Shown one piece after another: positions 33,288 to 43,521 of a stretch of 64,000 nt of DNA (the stretch's first letter is position 1; every line of letters starts with the position of its first letter). Made by a program: the position numbers and the translations under genes. The notes beneath the pieces are model-generated. The model ran no database searches. It was not told the origin of the DNA and saw nothing but the letters and a program-made list of their open reading frames with translations. Source of the DNA: Nitrospira sp. CR1.1 (GTDB lineage Bacteria; Nitrospirota; Nitrospiria; Nitrospirales; Nitrospiraceae). The stretch is from NCBI GenBank assembly GCA_014055465.1, contig WIAF01000004.1, positions 248,001 through 312,000 of the forward strand, given 5' to 3'.

Positions 33288-35663
33288 TTATCGCTTTCCG
33301 CTCCACTTCCAGGTGCTGATCTCGGGCATGTCGGTGCCATGGAGCTTGACGTATTGCTTGTGTTGCATGCGTTTATCCCGCATCTCCTGCTTGAGATACG
33401 CAGCCCGCGCGCCGAGTTGCGGGACGCGGTCCACGACGTCGGCCACGAGATGGAACCGGTCCAGGTCATTGAGAACGACCATATCAAATGGCGTCGTCGT
33501 CGTGCCTTCTTCTTTGTAGCCTCGCACGTGCAAGTTGTGATGATTCGTCCGACGATACGTCAGGCGGTGGATTAACCAGGGATACCCGTGAAAGGCAAAC
33601 ATGATCGGCTTATCAGTGGTGAACAACGCGTCGAACTCCTTGTCGGACATCCCGTGCGGATGCTCACTCGCCGGCTGCAGCTTCATGAGATCGACCACAT
33701 TGATGACACGCACCTTTAAATCGGGTTGAGCCACGCGCAGAATTTCCACCGCCGCCAAGGTCTCCATGGTTGGCACATCGCCGCAACAGGCCATCACGAC
33801 ATCGGGTTCGCTGCCGCGGTCGTTACTGGCCCATTCCCAGATGCCGATGCCGGCGGTGCAATGGAGGATGGCGGACTCCATGTCGAGCCATTGCGGCGCC
33901 GGTTGTTTGCCCGCGATGACTACATTCACGTAGTTGCGGCTGCGCAGGCAGTGATCGGTCACCGACAACAGCGTGTTGGCATCGGGCGGCAGGTACACGC
34001 GAATCACTTCCGCCTTCTTATTGACCACATGGTCGATGAACCCGGGGTCCTGGTGGCTGAACCCGTTGTGGTCTTGCCGCCACACGTGGGATGTCAGCAG
34101 ATAATTGAGCGAGGCAATCGGCCGCCGCCAGGCAATCTCGCGCGAGGCCTTCAACCACTTGGCATGCTGGTTGAACATGGAATCGACGATGTGAATAAAC
34201 GCCTCGTAGCAGTTCATGAACCCGTGACGTCCGGTCAGCAGATACCCTTCGAGCCAGCCCTGACAGAGGTGCTCGCTTAAGATCTCCATGACGCGTCCGT
34301 CATGGGCCACATGTTCGTCGGTCGGGAGCACTTCCTCCGTCGAACACCGGTCGGTGACTTCGAACACGGCGCCCCACCGGTTGGATGCCGTCTCGTCCGG
34401 CCCGAAGACCCGGAAGTTGTGTGTATTCGTTTTCAACACATCGCGAAGAAACAGGCCCTGCACCCTCGTGGCTTCGGCTATGTCTCCCCCCGGTTTGACC
34501 ACCGGCACGGCGTACTGACGGAAATCAGGCATGTGCAAATCGCGCAGGAGGCTGCCGCCATTCGCGCAGGCAATGGCGCCCATGCGCCGCTCACCGGCCG
34601 GCGCCAGCGAAGCAAGCTCGGGCACAAGTCTCCCTGCGTCGTCAAACAGTTCTTCGGGCTTGTAACTCTTCAGCCAGCCCTCCAACAACTCGACATGCCC
34701 GGGCTTATCCATCTCGGCCATCGGCACCTGGTGGGAACGGAAGGTTCCTTCCGTCAACTTGCCGTCCACCTCTTTCGGGCCGGTCCAGCCCTTCGGCGAG
34801 CGCAACACGATCATGGGCCAGCGCGGCCGCGTCGTGAATCCCTTCGTGCGCGCATCGTGTTGTATGCGCCGGATCATAACCACGATTTCGTCCAGCGTGG
34901 AGGCCATCAATTGATGCATGGTTTCAGGATCATCGCCTTCGACAAAAAACGGCTGATGGCCATACCCGATCAGCAGCGATTCGAGTTCATCCGGCGGCAT
35001 GCGGGCGAGCACGGTCGGGCCGGCAATCTTGTAGCCGTTCAGATGCAAAATCGGCAGCACGGCTCCGTCCCGCACGGGGTTCAAAAACTTATTGCCATGC
35101 CAACTGCCCGCCAGCGGACCGGTTTCCGCTTCTCCGTCGCCGATGACACAGGCCACCAGCAGCTCAGGATGGTCGAAGGCCGCCCCATAGGCATGGGCCA
35201 GAGAATAGCCCAACTCCCCCCCCTCGTGGATGGAGCCGGGGGTTTCCGGCGCCACATGGCTCGGAATGCCGCCGGGAAAAGAAAACTGCTTGAACAGACG
35301 CTGCAGCCCCGCCTCATCCTGGGAGATGTTTGGATAGACTTCGCTGTAGGTCCCTTCGAGGTACACATTCGCGACCAGCCCGGGACCGCCGTGACCAGGT
35401 CCGGCGACGTAGAGCACCGGGAGATCCTGCGCCTTGATGATGCGGTTGAGATGGGCGTAGATAAAATTCAACCCCGGCGTCGTTCCCCAATGGCCAAGCA
35501 GGCGCGGCTTGATATGTTCCCGCCTCAGTGGCTGCTTGAGCAGCGGGTTGGCATACAAATAGATCTGCCCGACGGAAAGATAATTGGCCGCTCGCCAGTA
35601 GGCGTGGATCCGTTGAAGCATCTCGGGGCTCAGCGGCTGATTCGCACGGGTCGTCTCTTTCAT
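33288..35663 (-). CDS. xfp: Xylulose-5-phosphate/fructose-6-phosphate phosphoketolase
   Basis: The 791-aa length and sequence match phosphoketolase throughout: [73 protein letters not shown] and the thiamine-diphosphate region [20 protein letters not shown]. It splits sugar phosphates with inorganic phosphate to acetyl phosphate plus glyceraldehyde-3-phosphate or erythrose-4-phosphate in the cytoplasm. GAGGG lies before ATG 35663. The upstream acetate kinase would use its acetyl phosphate to make ATP. Confidence 0.97.
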   Translation of the reverse strand: MKETTRANQPLSPEMLQRIHAYWRAANYLSVGQIYLYANPLLKQPLRREHIKPRLLGHWGTTPGLNFIYAHLNRIIKAQDLPVLYVAGPGHGGPGLVANVYLEGTYSEVYPNISQDEAGLQRLFKQFSFPGGIPSHVAPETPGSIHEGGELGYSLAHAYGAAFDHPELLVACVIGDGEAETGPLAGSWHGNKFLNPVRDGAVLPILHLNGYKIAGPTVLARMPPDELESLLIGYGHQPFFVEGDDPETMHQLMASTLDEIVVMIRRIQHDARTKGFTTRPRWPMIVLRSPKGWTGPKEVDGKLTEGTFRSHQVPMAEMDKPGHVELLEGWLKSYKPEELFDDAGRLVPELASLAPAGERRMGAIACANGGSLLRDLHMPDFRQYAVPVVKPGGDIAEATRVQGLFLRDVLKTNTHNFRVFGPDETASNRWGAVFEVTDRCSTEEVLPTDEHVAHDGRVMEILSEHLCQGWLEGYLLTGRHGFMNCYEAFIHIVDSMFNQHAKWLKASREIAWRRPIASLNYLLTSHVWRQDHNGFSHQDPGFIDHVVNKKAEVIRVYLPPDANTLLSVTDHCLRSRNYVNVVIAGKQPAPQWLDMESAILHCTAGIGIWEWASNDRGSEPDVVMACCGDVPTMETLAAVEILRVAQPDLKVRVINVVDLMKLQPASEHPHGMSDKEFDALFTTDKPIMFAFHGYPWLIHRLTYRRTNHHNLHVRGYKEEGTTTTPFDMVVLNDLDRFHLVADVVDRVPQLGARAAYLKQEMRDKRMQHKQYVKLHGTDMPEISTWKWSGKR

Positions 35664-35727
35664 GAAGTCCCTCTTTCAGATGTACGCGTCCCTTGCCGCC
35701 TCCTGCCGAAACGATGACGCGACGGGT

Positions 35728-36948
35728 TCATTTCGTTCCACGGTTGACGGGCAGGGCCAATAGCCGACAGACCGATTGCGCGATGTGGCGCTCTTCATCC
35801 GTCTGGATCACGCGCACCGTCACCCGGCTGCCCGGCCGGGAGATGACCGCGTCATGGGCCTCGTTGCGCGCCTGATCCAACTCAATGCCGAGAAATGCCA
35901 GGCCGTCACACATCCGCGCCCGCACGACGGATGAATGTTCGCCGATGCCGCCGCTGAAGACCAGCTGATCGACGCCACCGAGGGCCGCCGCGTAGGCGCC
36001 GATCCACTTTTTCCCCTGATAACAAAATACCGCTACCGCCTCTGCGGCGCGCGTATCGCGGCCTTCCTGCGCGAGCAAGTCCCGTAAGTCGGAACTGAGC
36101 TCGGATAATCCCAGCAGGCCCGACTGCGCATGGACCATATGATGAAACTGATCCGCCGTCATGCCCTCGGTTTGAGCGAGGTAGGACACCAGACCAGGGT
36201 CCAGGTCGCCGGATCTCGTGCTCATGGGCAGCCCGGAGGCCGGGGTGAAACCCATCGTCGTATCAATGCTCACGCCCTCTCGCACTGCGGCGAGACTGGC
36301 CCCGTTTCCCAAATGGGCCAGGATCACCTTGCCGCGCGCGGCCTCACGGCCGGCCACCCGTTCCAGCTCTTCTAACAAGTAGGCGTAGGACAGGCCATGA
36401 AATCCATATCGCCTGATGCCCTGTTTTTCGTACCGGCGGGGAATCGCCATGAGACGAGCGACCGGCGGCAGATGTTGATGGAATCCGGTATCAAAACAGG
36501 CGACTTGCGGGATGGCCGGGTATTGAATGTCCAGGGCGTCGATCAGGGTGAGTTCCGCCGGAAGATGCTCGGGATCGTAGGGACTGAGCCGATGCAACTC
36601 TTCTCTCACTGCCTTCGAGATCACCTCCGGATTCGTATAGCGGCTGCCTCCATGGACGACTCGATGGCCGATGGCTTGTAGTGACAATCCCCGGCCGCTC
36701 TGCCCGAGTTGATCAATGAGGACCTGCACGGCTGCCGCATGGTTCGGGATCTGCGCGACACGCCGTTGGTCCTGCCCGGTCTCGCCATCGGTGAACGTCA
36801 CGATGCCGTCCGGAAGCCCGATGCGCTCGATCCGCCCCGCTGCCGCCCGGACGGGCGAACCTCCCACATGAAACAACGCCCATTTGACGCTCGACGATCC
36901 GGCGTTCGCGACCAGCACGGCTGGGACTTCACGATCGGCTTGGGGCAT
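35728..36948 (-). CDS. ackA: Acetate kinase
   Basis: The 406-aa protein has the ASKHA-fold phosphate loop VLVANAGSSSVKWALF, the substrate loop AIGHRVVHGGSRYTNPEVI, CFDTGFHQHLP and RYGFHGLSYAYL, and late LGNGASLAAVREG and SGGIGEHSS motifs. It interconverts acetyl phosphate plus ADP with acetate plus ATP. AAGGA precedes ATG 36948. It is the first gene of the leftward operon with phosphoketolase, HAD hydrolase and aldo/keto reductase, with gaps of 64, 3 and 53 bp. Confidence 0.97.
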   Translation of the reverse strand: MPQADREVPAVLVANAGSSSVKWALFHVGGSPVRAAAGRIERIGLPDGIVTFTDGETGQDQRRVAQIPNHAAAVQVLIDQLGQSGRGLSLQAIGHRVVHGGSRYTNPEVISKAVREELHRLSPYDPEHLPAELTLIDALDIQYPAIPQVACFDTGFHQHLPPVARLMAIPRRYEKQGIRRYGFHGLSYAYLLEELERVAGREAARGKVILAHLGNGASLAAVREGVSIDTTMGFTPASGLPMSTRSGDLDPGLVSYLAQTEGMTADQFHHMVHAQSGLLGLSELSSDLRDLLAQEGRDTRAAEAVAVFCYQGKKWIGAYAAALGGVDQLVFSGGIGEHSSVVRARMCDGLAFLGIELDQARNEAHDAVISRPGSRVTVRVIQTDEERHIAQSVCRLLALPVNRGTK

Positions 36949-37021
36949 GACGTCCTTTCTCTGCTCTCACCATAAATCGCCCGTACGATCAGCGCAACCG
37001 GAAAATCCCTCAACCGCCGCT

Positions 37022-37229
37022 CTAGCAGGCTGCGGAAAACCTCATTTTTTGCACGCTACGCCGCGATCAGCTCACGTGGCATGTTGGTATCAGGATAGTC
37101 GGCAGGATGCGCAACAAGGCCATCCAGCAAGGCCGCAGCGAGTGAAGCGGCGAATCGTACTCGTGTCGTACGTTGAGCCGCTGAACGAGGCGAGAACGCC
37201 GCTGGTGGACTTTTTCCGCATCCTGCTAG
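37022..37229 (+). repeat. 208-bp element with 18-bp terminal inverted repeats (copy 2)
   Basis: The ends CTAGCAGGCTGCGGAAAA (37022-37039) and TTTTCCGCATCCTGCTAG (37212-37229) are inverted repeats with one mismatch. The interior shares with the copy at 31278-31483 the block CCAGCAAGGCCGCAG and the block GTACGT..GAGAACGCCGC..GG before the right end. The two copies flank the ackA-xfp-HAD-AKR operon in the same orientation. No ORF is present; with flanks this covers most of the gap 36949-37299. Confidence 0.7.
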
Positions 37230-37299
37230 GTCTACTGCGCGGAGCCGCTTTAGGGGAAATGCTAGTTCCGCGCGAATCGGGTATGCGTTATGGTATCGG

Positions 37300-37593
37300 A
37301 TGATTTTGCTGGTACTGCGGTTCATCCTGCTCGTCCTTCCCTGCACCACGGCGTGCTTTGTGGCTGCGGCCCCACCCGCCGAGTCTGCCCTGCTGGGCGG
37401 CACGATTGTATCCATCGACCAGGAGGCCCTGACGCTTACCATTCTCCTTCCCACGGGAGAATCACGCGCCCTCCCCGTTCGCGACGTTCGCCTGCTGCAT
37501 GGCCTCAGCGTTGGCGACCATGTCACATTTGAACTCAATGACGAGCATACGTTGATCAAGATCGCCAAGCTGCCGACAGACCCCGCCAACTGA
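37300..37593 (+). CDS. Small exported protein of unknown function
   Basis: The 97-aa product has a signal peptide (MILLVLRFILLVLPCTTACFVAAA) and a small mature part with strands (GGTIVSIDQEALTLTILLPTGESR, SVGDHVTFELNDEHTLIKI). It looks like a compact beta barrel such as an OB/DUF5666-type protein, but I cannot assign a family. The ribosome binding site is weak. It precedes the DsbA-like gene in the same direction by 85 bp. Confidence 0.6.
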   Translation: MILLVLRFILLVLPCTTACFVAAAPPAESALLGGTIVSIDQEALTLTILLPTGESRALPVRDVRLLHGLSVGDHVTFELNDEHTLIKIAKLPTDPAN

Positions 37594-37678
37594 CCTCGCC
37601 GCCCGCGATTCTTGTATAATGCCCGCCTGCAGCACCGTGTTCCACGACGTGCTCCACACTGACTCAACGGGAGGCCGC

Positions 37679-38440
37679 ATGACACCGGGCACCAATCGCA
37701 TGGTCGTTCTGACGATGTTTTCCTTCGCTTCATGGTGGGCTTCTGTTCCCTTAAACGCCTGGCCTGCTGAACCGACGGGAGACCCTGGCACAGGACTCGC
37801 CCTGGAACAGATCATCGAACGCTACATCCGTACCCATCCTGAAGTCATCGAACAATCCTTGCAGGCATTGGAAAACACACGGGCGGCCGAGGAGCAACAA
37901 CGGCAGAAAGCCGCCATCGCCACCCACCAGCAGGAGTTACTCAACGATCCGGACTCCCCGATCAGCGGAAACCGGACTGGTGACATCACCGTCGTGGAGT
38001 TTTTCGATTATCGCTGCGGGTATTGCAAACGAGCGGCGTCCGCGCTGACCGAGCTACAACAACGGGATACCGGCATCCGTGTCGTGTATAAAGACTTTCC
38101 GATTCTCGGCGAGACGTCCGAACTGGCCGCCAAAGCCGCGTTGGCCTCACATCGACAGGGGAAACACCAGGCTTTTCATGAGGCACTGCTGGCAATGAAG
38201 GATGATCTCACGAAAGAACACCTGTTTCGGATTGCCCAGACGGTAGGCCTGGATGTGAGTCGGCTCGAGGCGGATATCAACAGGCCGGAGTGGCAAACGG
38301 TGATCGATCGCAACCGCAGCCTCGCAAAGACCCTCGGCATCACCGGCACCCCAGCGTTTATCGTCGGCACCGAGTTGGTACCAGGGGCCATGGATTTGAA
38401 GATGCTGCAGAGCCTGGTGGCCCAGGTACGCGGGAGATAA
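37679..38440 (+). CDS. DsbA-family exported thiol:disulfide oxidoreductase
   Basis: From ATG 37679 (GGGAGG upstream) the 253-aa protein has a signal peptide (~residues 8-30), a helical/charged N-terminal linker (~40-90) and a thioredoxin-like domain. The active site is Cys113-Gly-Tyr-Cys116 in FFDYRCGYCK, with cis-Pro loop TGTPAFIVG. This layout (N-terminal extension then DsbA fold) is that of ScsC/BdbD/DsbA-like proteins. It would oxidise or isomerise disulfides in the periplasm, possibly of the adjacent copper proteins; that link is inference from position only. Confidence 0.9.
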   Translation: MTPGTNRMVVLTMFSFASWWASVPLNAWPAEPTGDPGTGLALEQIIERYIRTHPEVIEQSLQALENTRAAEEQQRQKAAIATHQQELLNDPDSPISGNRTGDITVVEFFDYRCGYCKRAASALTELQQRDTGIRVVYKDFPILGETSELAAKAALASHRQGKHQAFHEALLAMKDDLTKEHLFRIAQTVGLDVSRLEADINRPEWQTVIDRNRSLAKTLGITGTPAFIVGTELVPGAMDLKMLQSLVAQVRGR

Positions 38441-38536
38441 CGGACCACCGTTCACGCACGGCCCGACAGCATGGCTGCCGCAATGCTCTCAGCCCGTGGG
38501 CACAGGACTCCGACATTCCATTTGTGCAAAAACACA

Positions 38537-38570
38537 ACTGCGGGAGAGCCCCCGTGGGCTCTCCCGCAGT
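38537..38570 (-). terminator. Strong hairpin terminator between dsbA-like gene and multicopper oxidase
   Basis: A 15-bp perfect stem ACTGCGGGAGAGCCC / GGGCTCTCCCGCAGT with a four-base loop. On the minus strand it is followed by GTTGTGTTTTTG, so it best fits the end of the leftward multicopper oxidase transcript; it may also serve the convergent DsbA-like gene. A second GC-rich hairpin (CGGCGGCC/GGCCGCCG, 38601-38629) precedes it. Confidence 0.7.
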
Positions 38571-38637
38571 CTGGTGATTAGGACCGGCACTGCATCCATA
38601 CGGCGGCCCCCCGTGAAGAGAGGCCGCCGCCCTCACC

Positions 38638-41600
38638 CTATTGGATGGGGTTCGACATGCGGGAGACAATGGGATCTCCCGCCTCTGACCCCGCCCGCTT
38701 GATCGAAGGCGCCTGCTGGCTCAACGGGAGGATTCGCTGGTCATCGGTGGGCAACACCTTCAACAGACCCCATTGACCCGATTGGGCATAGGGCAATCGC
38801 TGATTGCTCCAGACATAATCACCCGGCAGACGGAAACTTCCACCTGCGGCAGGGATAAAGGCATCCAGCGTTTCCGACGCTGAGAACTCCACGACGCTGA
38901 TTTGGTCGGCGCCGCGCATGAAGGGCTCAATCGGCCATTCATGTTTCTCCACACTGAACATGCCGTTCTGCTCATTGCTCGCGCCGAACACATGGATGCG
39001 CACGGGATCTCCCGCATGCGCTTCGATGAGCGGCGTGGCGATGCTCTCCGGCTTGTCCACCGAACAGGGCTGGAACACCCTGCCGAGAGTACAACCGGTC
39101 GATTCACGGAATTTATAGGGCTCCGAACGGTAATTGACGGCCGTCAGTCCCGCCGTGTTTTGCACGTAGGGCATGAAGCTCGTCCCAATGATGTTGTCTT
39201 CGTCTTGGAAGAACAGGGCCACATCGCGGTAGTTCTGGCGATGTTCATAGCCCTGAATCGTCCGATCCACAATCACATCGGCGACCCAGCTGTTCTTCGT
39301 GGAAATATCCGCACCGGTCTTCGGATCGCGATAGGTCGCCCCCTTGGGCCCGATCACAATACCGCCGTACAGTCCGTTGCGGGGATTGGTCATGACATTC
39401 CCCCAATCCCACACCAGGGACGCGGTCTCTCCAATGAACGGATCGGCATAGTAGGTATAGACGCGGCTCTCACCCGGAGCGACGGTCTGCTCGCCAGGAT
39501 TGTGACCGACGTTCGCGCCCAGGGAATCCTTCGGGTCAAACGCCAGGCCCAGCGCCGAGAACGACGCCCGGCCCTGCTTCATCTTATTGCTCAGCTTCAC
39601 CTTCAAACAGTCCCCGACGTTCGCGCGCAACGTCAGCGGCATCGGCTGGAGGCCGGATGCCACCGTCGCGACATCCTCATCCAAGACGTAAATCTTGGCC
39701 TCGGGGTTGACCATCTGGATGGTCCGCTCGAAATCGACCTCGATGGAATCCGGGGCCTTCGGGTTCAACTTCATCGACGGGAAATCGATCGCCGACACAT
39801 TGAAACTCTTCACCGGCGCATCGGCAGGACACACCGCCGGGGCCTTCGGAATTTCGTTCCGGCCGCTATACCCGGCAGGCAACTTCTGCAGATCCGCCAC
39901 GTCCTTATCGAGGACGCGCAAGATACCCCAGGCGCCTTCCGAGAATTTTGACGAACGACCGTTGAAATGGATGTAGTCGCCCGCCTGCAGTCGCGGTCCA
40001 CCGGCTTGCGGAACGACGAGGTCGTATCGTTCTGCAATACCGACATGGATGGAATTCTTCCGGTTCGCATCGCCGGCATACCGCTCTGTCAGATAGGTAT
40101 GACCGGACAGCGTCCAGACCATGCTTTCATTGGTCATGGTCTGCAGCAACCGGAACACGACCGTGTCACCCAGGTAGGCTCGCACCATCGGGGTGTACGG
40201 ATCGCCGTGCACGGTGCTGCTGAAGAGCTTCGAGGGATCCGGATTCGCCTTCAGGCGTCCGCTGATCGGCTCCGCCCTGAAGTTGAGACTGCCGCCCGTC
40301 GTATGGGTACCGCCGTTCAGGAACGGCATCGGCGTCATCTTGATATGGTCAGGAATCGGGAATGAAATGGTCTTCCCCGCTTCCAGGGCAACTTCCACCG
40401 GCTGGCCGGGAGGATTGCCCGCCGTCACTATGTTGATCGTGTGCGGCACACTGTCATTCAACTGCACCAGCAATTCACGGAAGCTGCCGTTCACCCCGTA
40501 GCCCACAGGCTCGGCGGTGCGGATGTCGGCCAACGGACCGCTCCGGATCGGCGCTCCGGTCTTCGGATTGTGATACGTCGATCCGACCGGCTCAACGATC
40601 ATCGTCCCGAATCCACCGTGGCCCCAGGTGATCCGGCCCAACGCATGGTCGTGCCAGAACACCGTGCCCACATCGGAATCCACCCAGAAACGCTGCCGGA
40701 CAAATTCCACCGTCACGATATCCTTCACAGGATGATCGTGTTTCAACGGCCGCACGAGGGTGATCTCGTTGCCCTTGATCGACTGGATCCGCCCGACTTC
40801 GTTCCCGCCGACGTTATCCGCGCCGATCAGGATCTCAATGCCCGGATGGTATTGCGCGGCGTTCTTGAGCGTGATCACCCGATCGCCCTTCTTCCCCGCC
40901 TTCGTGAAGATCGTGTTCAACGGCAACGGCAATCCCTTGTCTGTCTTTTTTTCCAGCATGGTGAACGGGCGCACCGACTGTTCGTTCGAGAACCCGGTGA
41001 TCACGCCGTCGGACGACTGGTTGTCGAACTGCAGGAAGTGCCAATGGGTGTTGACCTTCGAGGCGTGGAAATTCCCGAAGTCATCGTCATCCCACTCGCT
41101 GGTCAACATCCAATCGACGCAGTCATAAATGTTCGACCGCACGACCAACGGGAATCGCAGGTCGTTATTCTTCCGAATGGCTGCTTCCTCTTCATGCAAG
41201 ACATAGATCAACCCGCCTTCATCCATGATGGCCGGCGTGTCGCCTTGTTTGTCGGCGAGCATCATCGGCGTATGGATAAAGTGCACGTTGTATTTCTTCG
41301 AGCCGGCATTCTCCGGACACAGGCTCCAACGTCCGTTCTCACCCGGCTTGGCCGGATAGGAACTCGGCTGGCCGTCCTCATCGAGGTGAATCATCTCCAG
41401 CCAGGGAGACGGATTGTGCCCCTTCGAGAACGGCACGCGGCGGCCGAAGTGCGGCTTCAAGTGCGGCCAGGAGACCTTCCCGGTCAACGGCTCGAACACG
41501 ATCGGCAGCCGCTCGCCCGGATGAGTCGATTGATACCGCGGATTCGGCACCGTATTCTCAGGCTCGGTCATGGCGCGATTGCCCTGCCAGTTCCAATTCA

Positions 41601-43521
41601 GCACGGTCGCGTCATAGGACCTGGTCTGATCGCGCTCATCCTTCTTGTGGCCCGGAAGACCCTGCGGCGGGAACTGCATATCGACCCAGTCCTTGATGGT
41701 GACGATGGCCGGATCGGCCTTCCAATCGGTCTTGCCCTTCTCCACGATCTTGAATTGCTTACCGAACCAATCGACGGTCTTGCCGATCAACTCGTCGGAC
41801 GTGACACCCACCTTGATGCGGCCCTTGCGGTCCGGCAACTCCAGCAGGTCCGGCATCACGTCATTGTGATTCGCACCCTGCTGAATCGTGTTGTACACGC
41901 GCCAGTATCCCCACATGCCCGCAATGTAGTGATGGGCCACGTGGCAGTGGAAGAGGAAGTCTCCGGCCAACTGCTGACAGAGACCGGAGCCGCACTCGGT
42001 CTCCAGGTCCATGGTCTCGGACGGCCCGATGACTTCCACGTCGACCCGGTCGGACTTCGTCCGGATCACGGGATATTTCACGGGACCGTTCTTCGCCGCA
42101 TGCCACAAGGGCATTTCGTCGATGGCTCGCGGGCTCCGCGGCCAACGAATCGCTCCGCCGTGCGGATGGTGCGAGTGGAACACTTCTGAGCCACCGTGCA
42201 CCAGCCGGAACTTGGCCGGGTCGCCGAGGTAGCTGCGTGGAATGGTCGTGGCCGGGTCGCCGAACGTGTAGGCGCTGTAGGCCATCGACTCATCCTCGAA
42301 GCCGAAGTATTCGTGCTGCGTCTGCATATTGTCCACGCCAAACGGCTCGCTCCGGTAGTTCAGCGCGCGAGCCACGGGACGATACACGTCGGTGAGCGGA
42401 TCGCGCTGCGGGATGAAGTCGCCCTTCTTGTTTAGCGGACGAAAGGCTTCGTCGCCGACTTCATGATAGAACAACACGAATTCCCGGAAGTCCGGGCCGC
42501 TGCCGTTCTTGATGATCGCCTGCCAGCCGCTCTTGGTCGGCTGAGGATCACCGGTGCCCAGCGGCTCGAGGTATTCAGACCCCTTCGGCTCGATCACGAA
42601 AGATCCGAAGAGGCCCATCACGGTCAACTCGCGATCATTGCTGTAGGAATGGAACTGGCGGCTGCCCTCCTGCTGAGTGGGCGGGATATACCATTCCATC
42701 TCCACGACCTTGCCCTTGGCGGCAATGCTGTCGGGATTGGTGGTCGTGGCCGGCTGTCCCGTAGCCGACATGACCATGCTGGACCCATGGATGTTCAGGC
42801 TGACTTCCTCATCACCCTCCAGCTGATTGCGGAGGGTCACCTTCACGCAATCGCCCTGATTGCCGCGAAGAACGAGTGGCTGAATGAATTGGTTCTGCAA
42901 CCCGTTTATGACGCCGCCCGGATCGTAGCCATCCTTGTCCCGGGCCTCTTTATTTTTGGCCTCTTCGGCACGGACCTTGTCGATATTTTCGGTCAGCGTG
43001 TACATGTAGCCCGGATAGAAATCGAGCCACATGTTCAAGGTGATTTCCACATTGATCGCCGACACGTCGTAGCTGCGGACCGGCGCACTCAGGGGACACT
43101 TCCCGCCCCTTGACGAGACCGGCTCAGCGGCGCTGTTCGACATCAACAATAAATCCTGGTTCCCGGCGCCGTACTGATGCAACATGTTGACGTTGTTGTA
43201 CTGGCCGCCTGTGCGCTGCACCTCGGCATCATGGGCCAACTGCTCGTTGATCTTCTCCATAATGCGCTGGTGCTGACGCTCCATCATCGCGGTCCGCTCG
43301 ACATGACCTTCCTGCGCATCCTCGATGATCGTCTGGCCCTTCAACTGCTCAGCCCATGCCGGCTGATTGTGCACAGCCGTATGCACTTCCGGGGGCGCTG
43401 CCGAAGCCACTTGGAACGCCCCGACGCAGACCGATGGAAGCATGACCCCTAACAGGAGCTTCCAGGCCGCTTGGGACCTGCGACGACTGAGTTTCCTAGG
43501 CCCGCTACGTACCGATCTCAT
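38638..43521 (-). CDS. Giant exported multicopper oxidase with permuted copper motifs
   Basis: From ATG 43521 (AGGAGG eight bases upstream) the product has 1627 aa with a signal-like N-terminal segment (~residues 18-40). All four multicopper oxidase motifs are present but in the order 3-4-1-2: HSHHPH (His449, 452, 454), HCHVAHHYIAGM (His525, Cys526, His527, His531, Met536), HWH (826-828) and WHDH (957-959). The last ~600 residues add further cupredoxin-like domains without trinuclear ligands. Size and domain number resemble six-domain oxidases such as MnxG-type manganese oxidases. The substrate (Mn, Fe, Cu or organic) is not determinable. A sigma-54 promoter at 43748-43763 drives it. Confidence 0.9.
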   Translation of the reverse strand: MRSVRSGPRKLSRRRSQAAWKLLLGVMLPSVCVGAFQVASAAPPEVHTAVHNQPAWAEQLKGQTIIEDAQEGHVERTAMMERQHQRIMEKINEQLAHDAEVQRTGGQYNNVNMLHQYGAGNQDLLLMSNSAAEPVSSRGGKCPLSAPVRSYDVSAINVEITLNMWLDFYPGYMYTLTENIDKVRAEEAKNKEARDKDGYDPGGVINGLQNQFIQPLVLRGNQGDCVKVTLRNQLEGDEEVSLNIHGSSMVMSATGQPATTTNPDSIAAKGKVVEMEWYIPPTQQEGSRQFHSYSNDRELTVMGLFGSFVIEPKGSEYLEPLGTGDPQPTKSGWQAIIKNGSGPDFREFVLFYHEVGDEAFRPLNKKGDFIPQRDPLTDVYRPVARALNYRSEPFGVDNMQTQHEYFGFEDESMAYSAYTFGDPATTIPRSYLGDPAKFRLVHGGSEVFHSHHPHGGAIRWPRSPRAIDEMPLWHAAKNGPVKYPVIRTKSDRVDVEVIGPSETMDLETECGSGLCQQLAGDFLFHCHVAHHYIAGMWGYWRVYNTIQQGANHNDVMPDLLELPDRKGRIKVGVTSDELIGKTVDWFGKQFKIVEKGKTDWKADPAIVTIKDWVDMQFPPQGLPGHKKDERDQTRSYDATVLNWNWQGNRAMTEPENTVPNPRYQSTHPGERLPIVFEPLTGKVSWPHLKPHFGRRVPFSKGHNPSPWLEMIHLDEDGQPSSYPAKPGENGRWSLCPENAGSKKYNVHFIHTPMMLADKQGDTPAIMDEGGLIYVLHEEEAAIRKNNDLRFPLVVRSNIYDCVDWMLTSEWDDDDFGNFHASKVNTHWHFLQFDNQSSDGVITGFSNEQSVRPFTMLEKKTDKGLPLPLNTIFTKAGKKGDRVITLKNAAQYHPGIEILIGADNVGGNEVGRIQSIKGNEITLVRPLKHDHPVKDIVTVEFVRQRFWVDSDVGTVFWHDHALGRITWGHGGFGTMIVEPVGSTYHNPKTGAPIRSGPLADIRTAEPVGYGVNGSFRELLVQLNDSVPHTINIVTAGNPPGQPVEVALEAGKTISFPIPDHIKMTPMPFLNGGTHTTGGSLNFRAEPISGRLKANPDPSKLFSSTVHGDPYTPMVRAYLGDTVVFRLLQTMTNESMVWTLSGHTYLTERYAGDANRKNSIHVGIAERYDLVVPQAGGPRLQAGDYIHFNGRSSKFSEGAWGILRVLDKDVADLQKLPAGYSGRNEIPKAPAVCPADAPVKSFNVSAIDFPSMKLNPKAPDSIEVDFERTIQMVNPEAKIYVLDEDVATVASGLQPMPLTLRANVGDCLKVKLSNKMKQGRASFSALGLAFDPKDSLGANVGHNPGEQTVAPGESRVYTYYADPFIGETASLVWDWGNVMTNPRNGLYGGIVIGPKGATYRDPKTGADISTKNSWVADVIVDRTIQGYEHRQNYRDVALFFQDEDNIIGTSFMPYVQNTAGLTAVNYRSEPYKFRESTGCTLGRVFQPCSVDKPESIATPLIEAHAGDPVRIHVFGASNEQNGMFSVEKHEWPIEPFMRGADQISVVEFSASETLDAFIPAAGGSFRLPGDYVWSNQRLPYAQSGQWGLLKVLPTDDQRILPLSQQAPSIKRAGSEAGDPIVSRMSNPIQ

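Noticed and set aside
34302-35717. 471-codon + strand frame opposite the phosphoketolase gene
   Set aside because: Long antisense frames are expected in high-GC DNA; the opposite strand encodes a full-length well-conserved phosphoketolase.
40441-42189. 582-codon + strand frame opposite the multicopper oxidase gene
   Set aside because: It is a shadow of the GC-rich minus-strand gene, has no ribosome binding site, signal or family motif, and the minus-strand gene has clear copper motifs.
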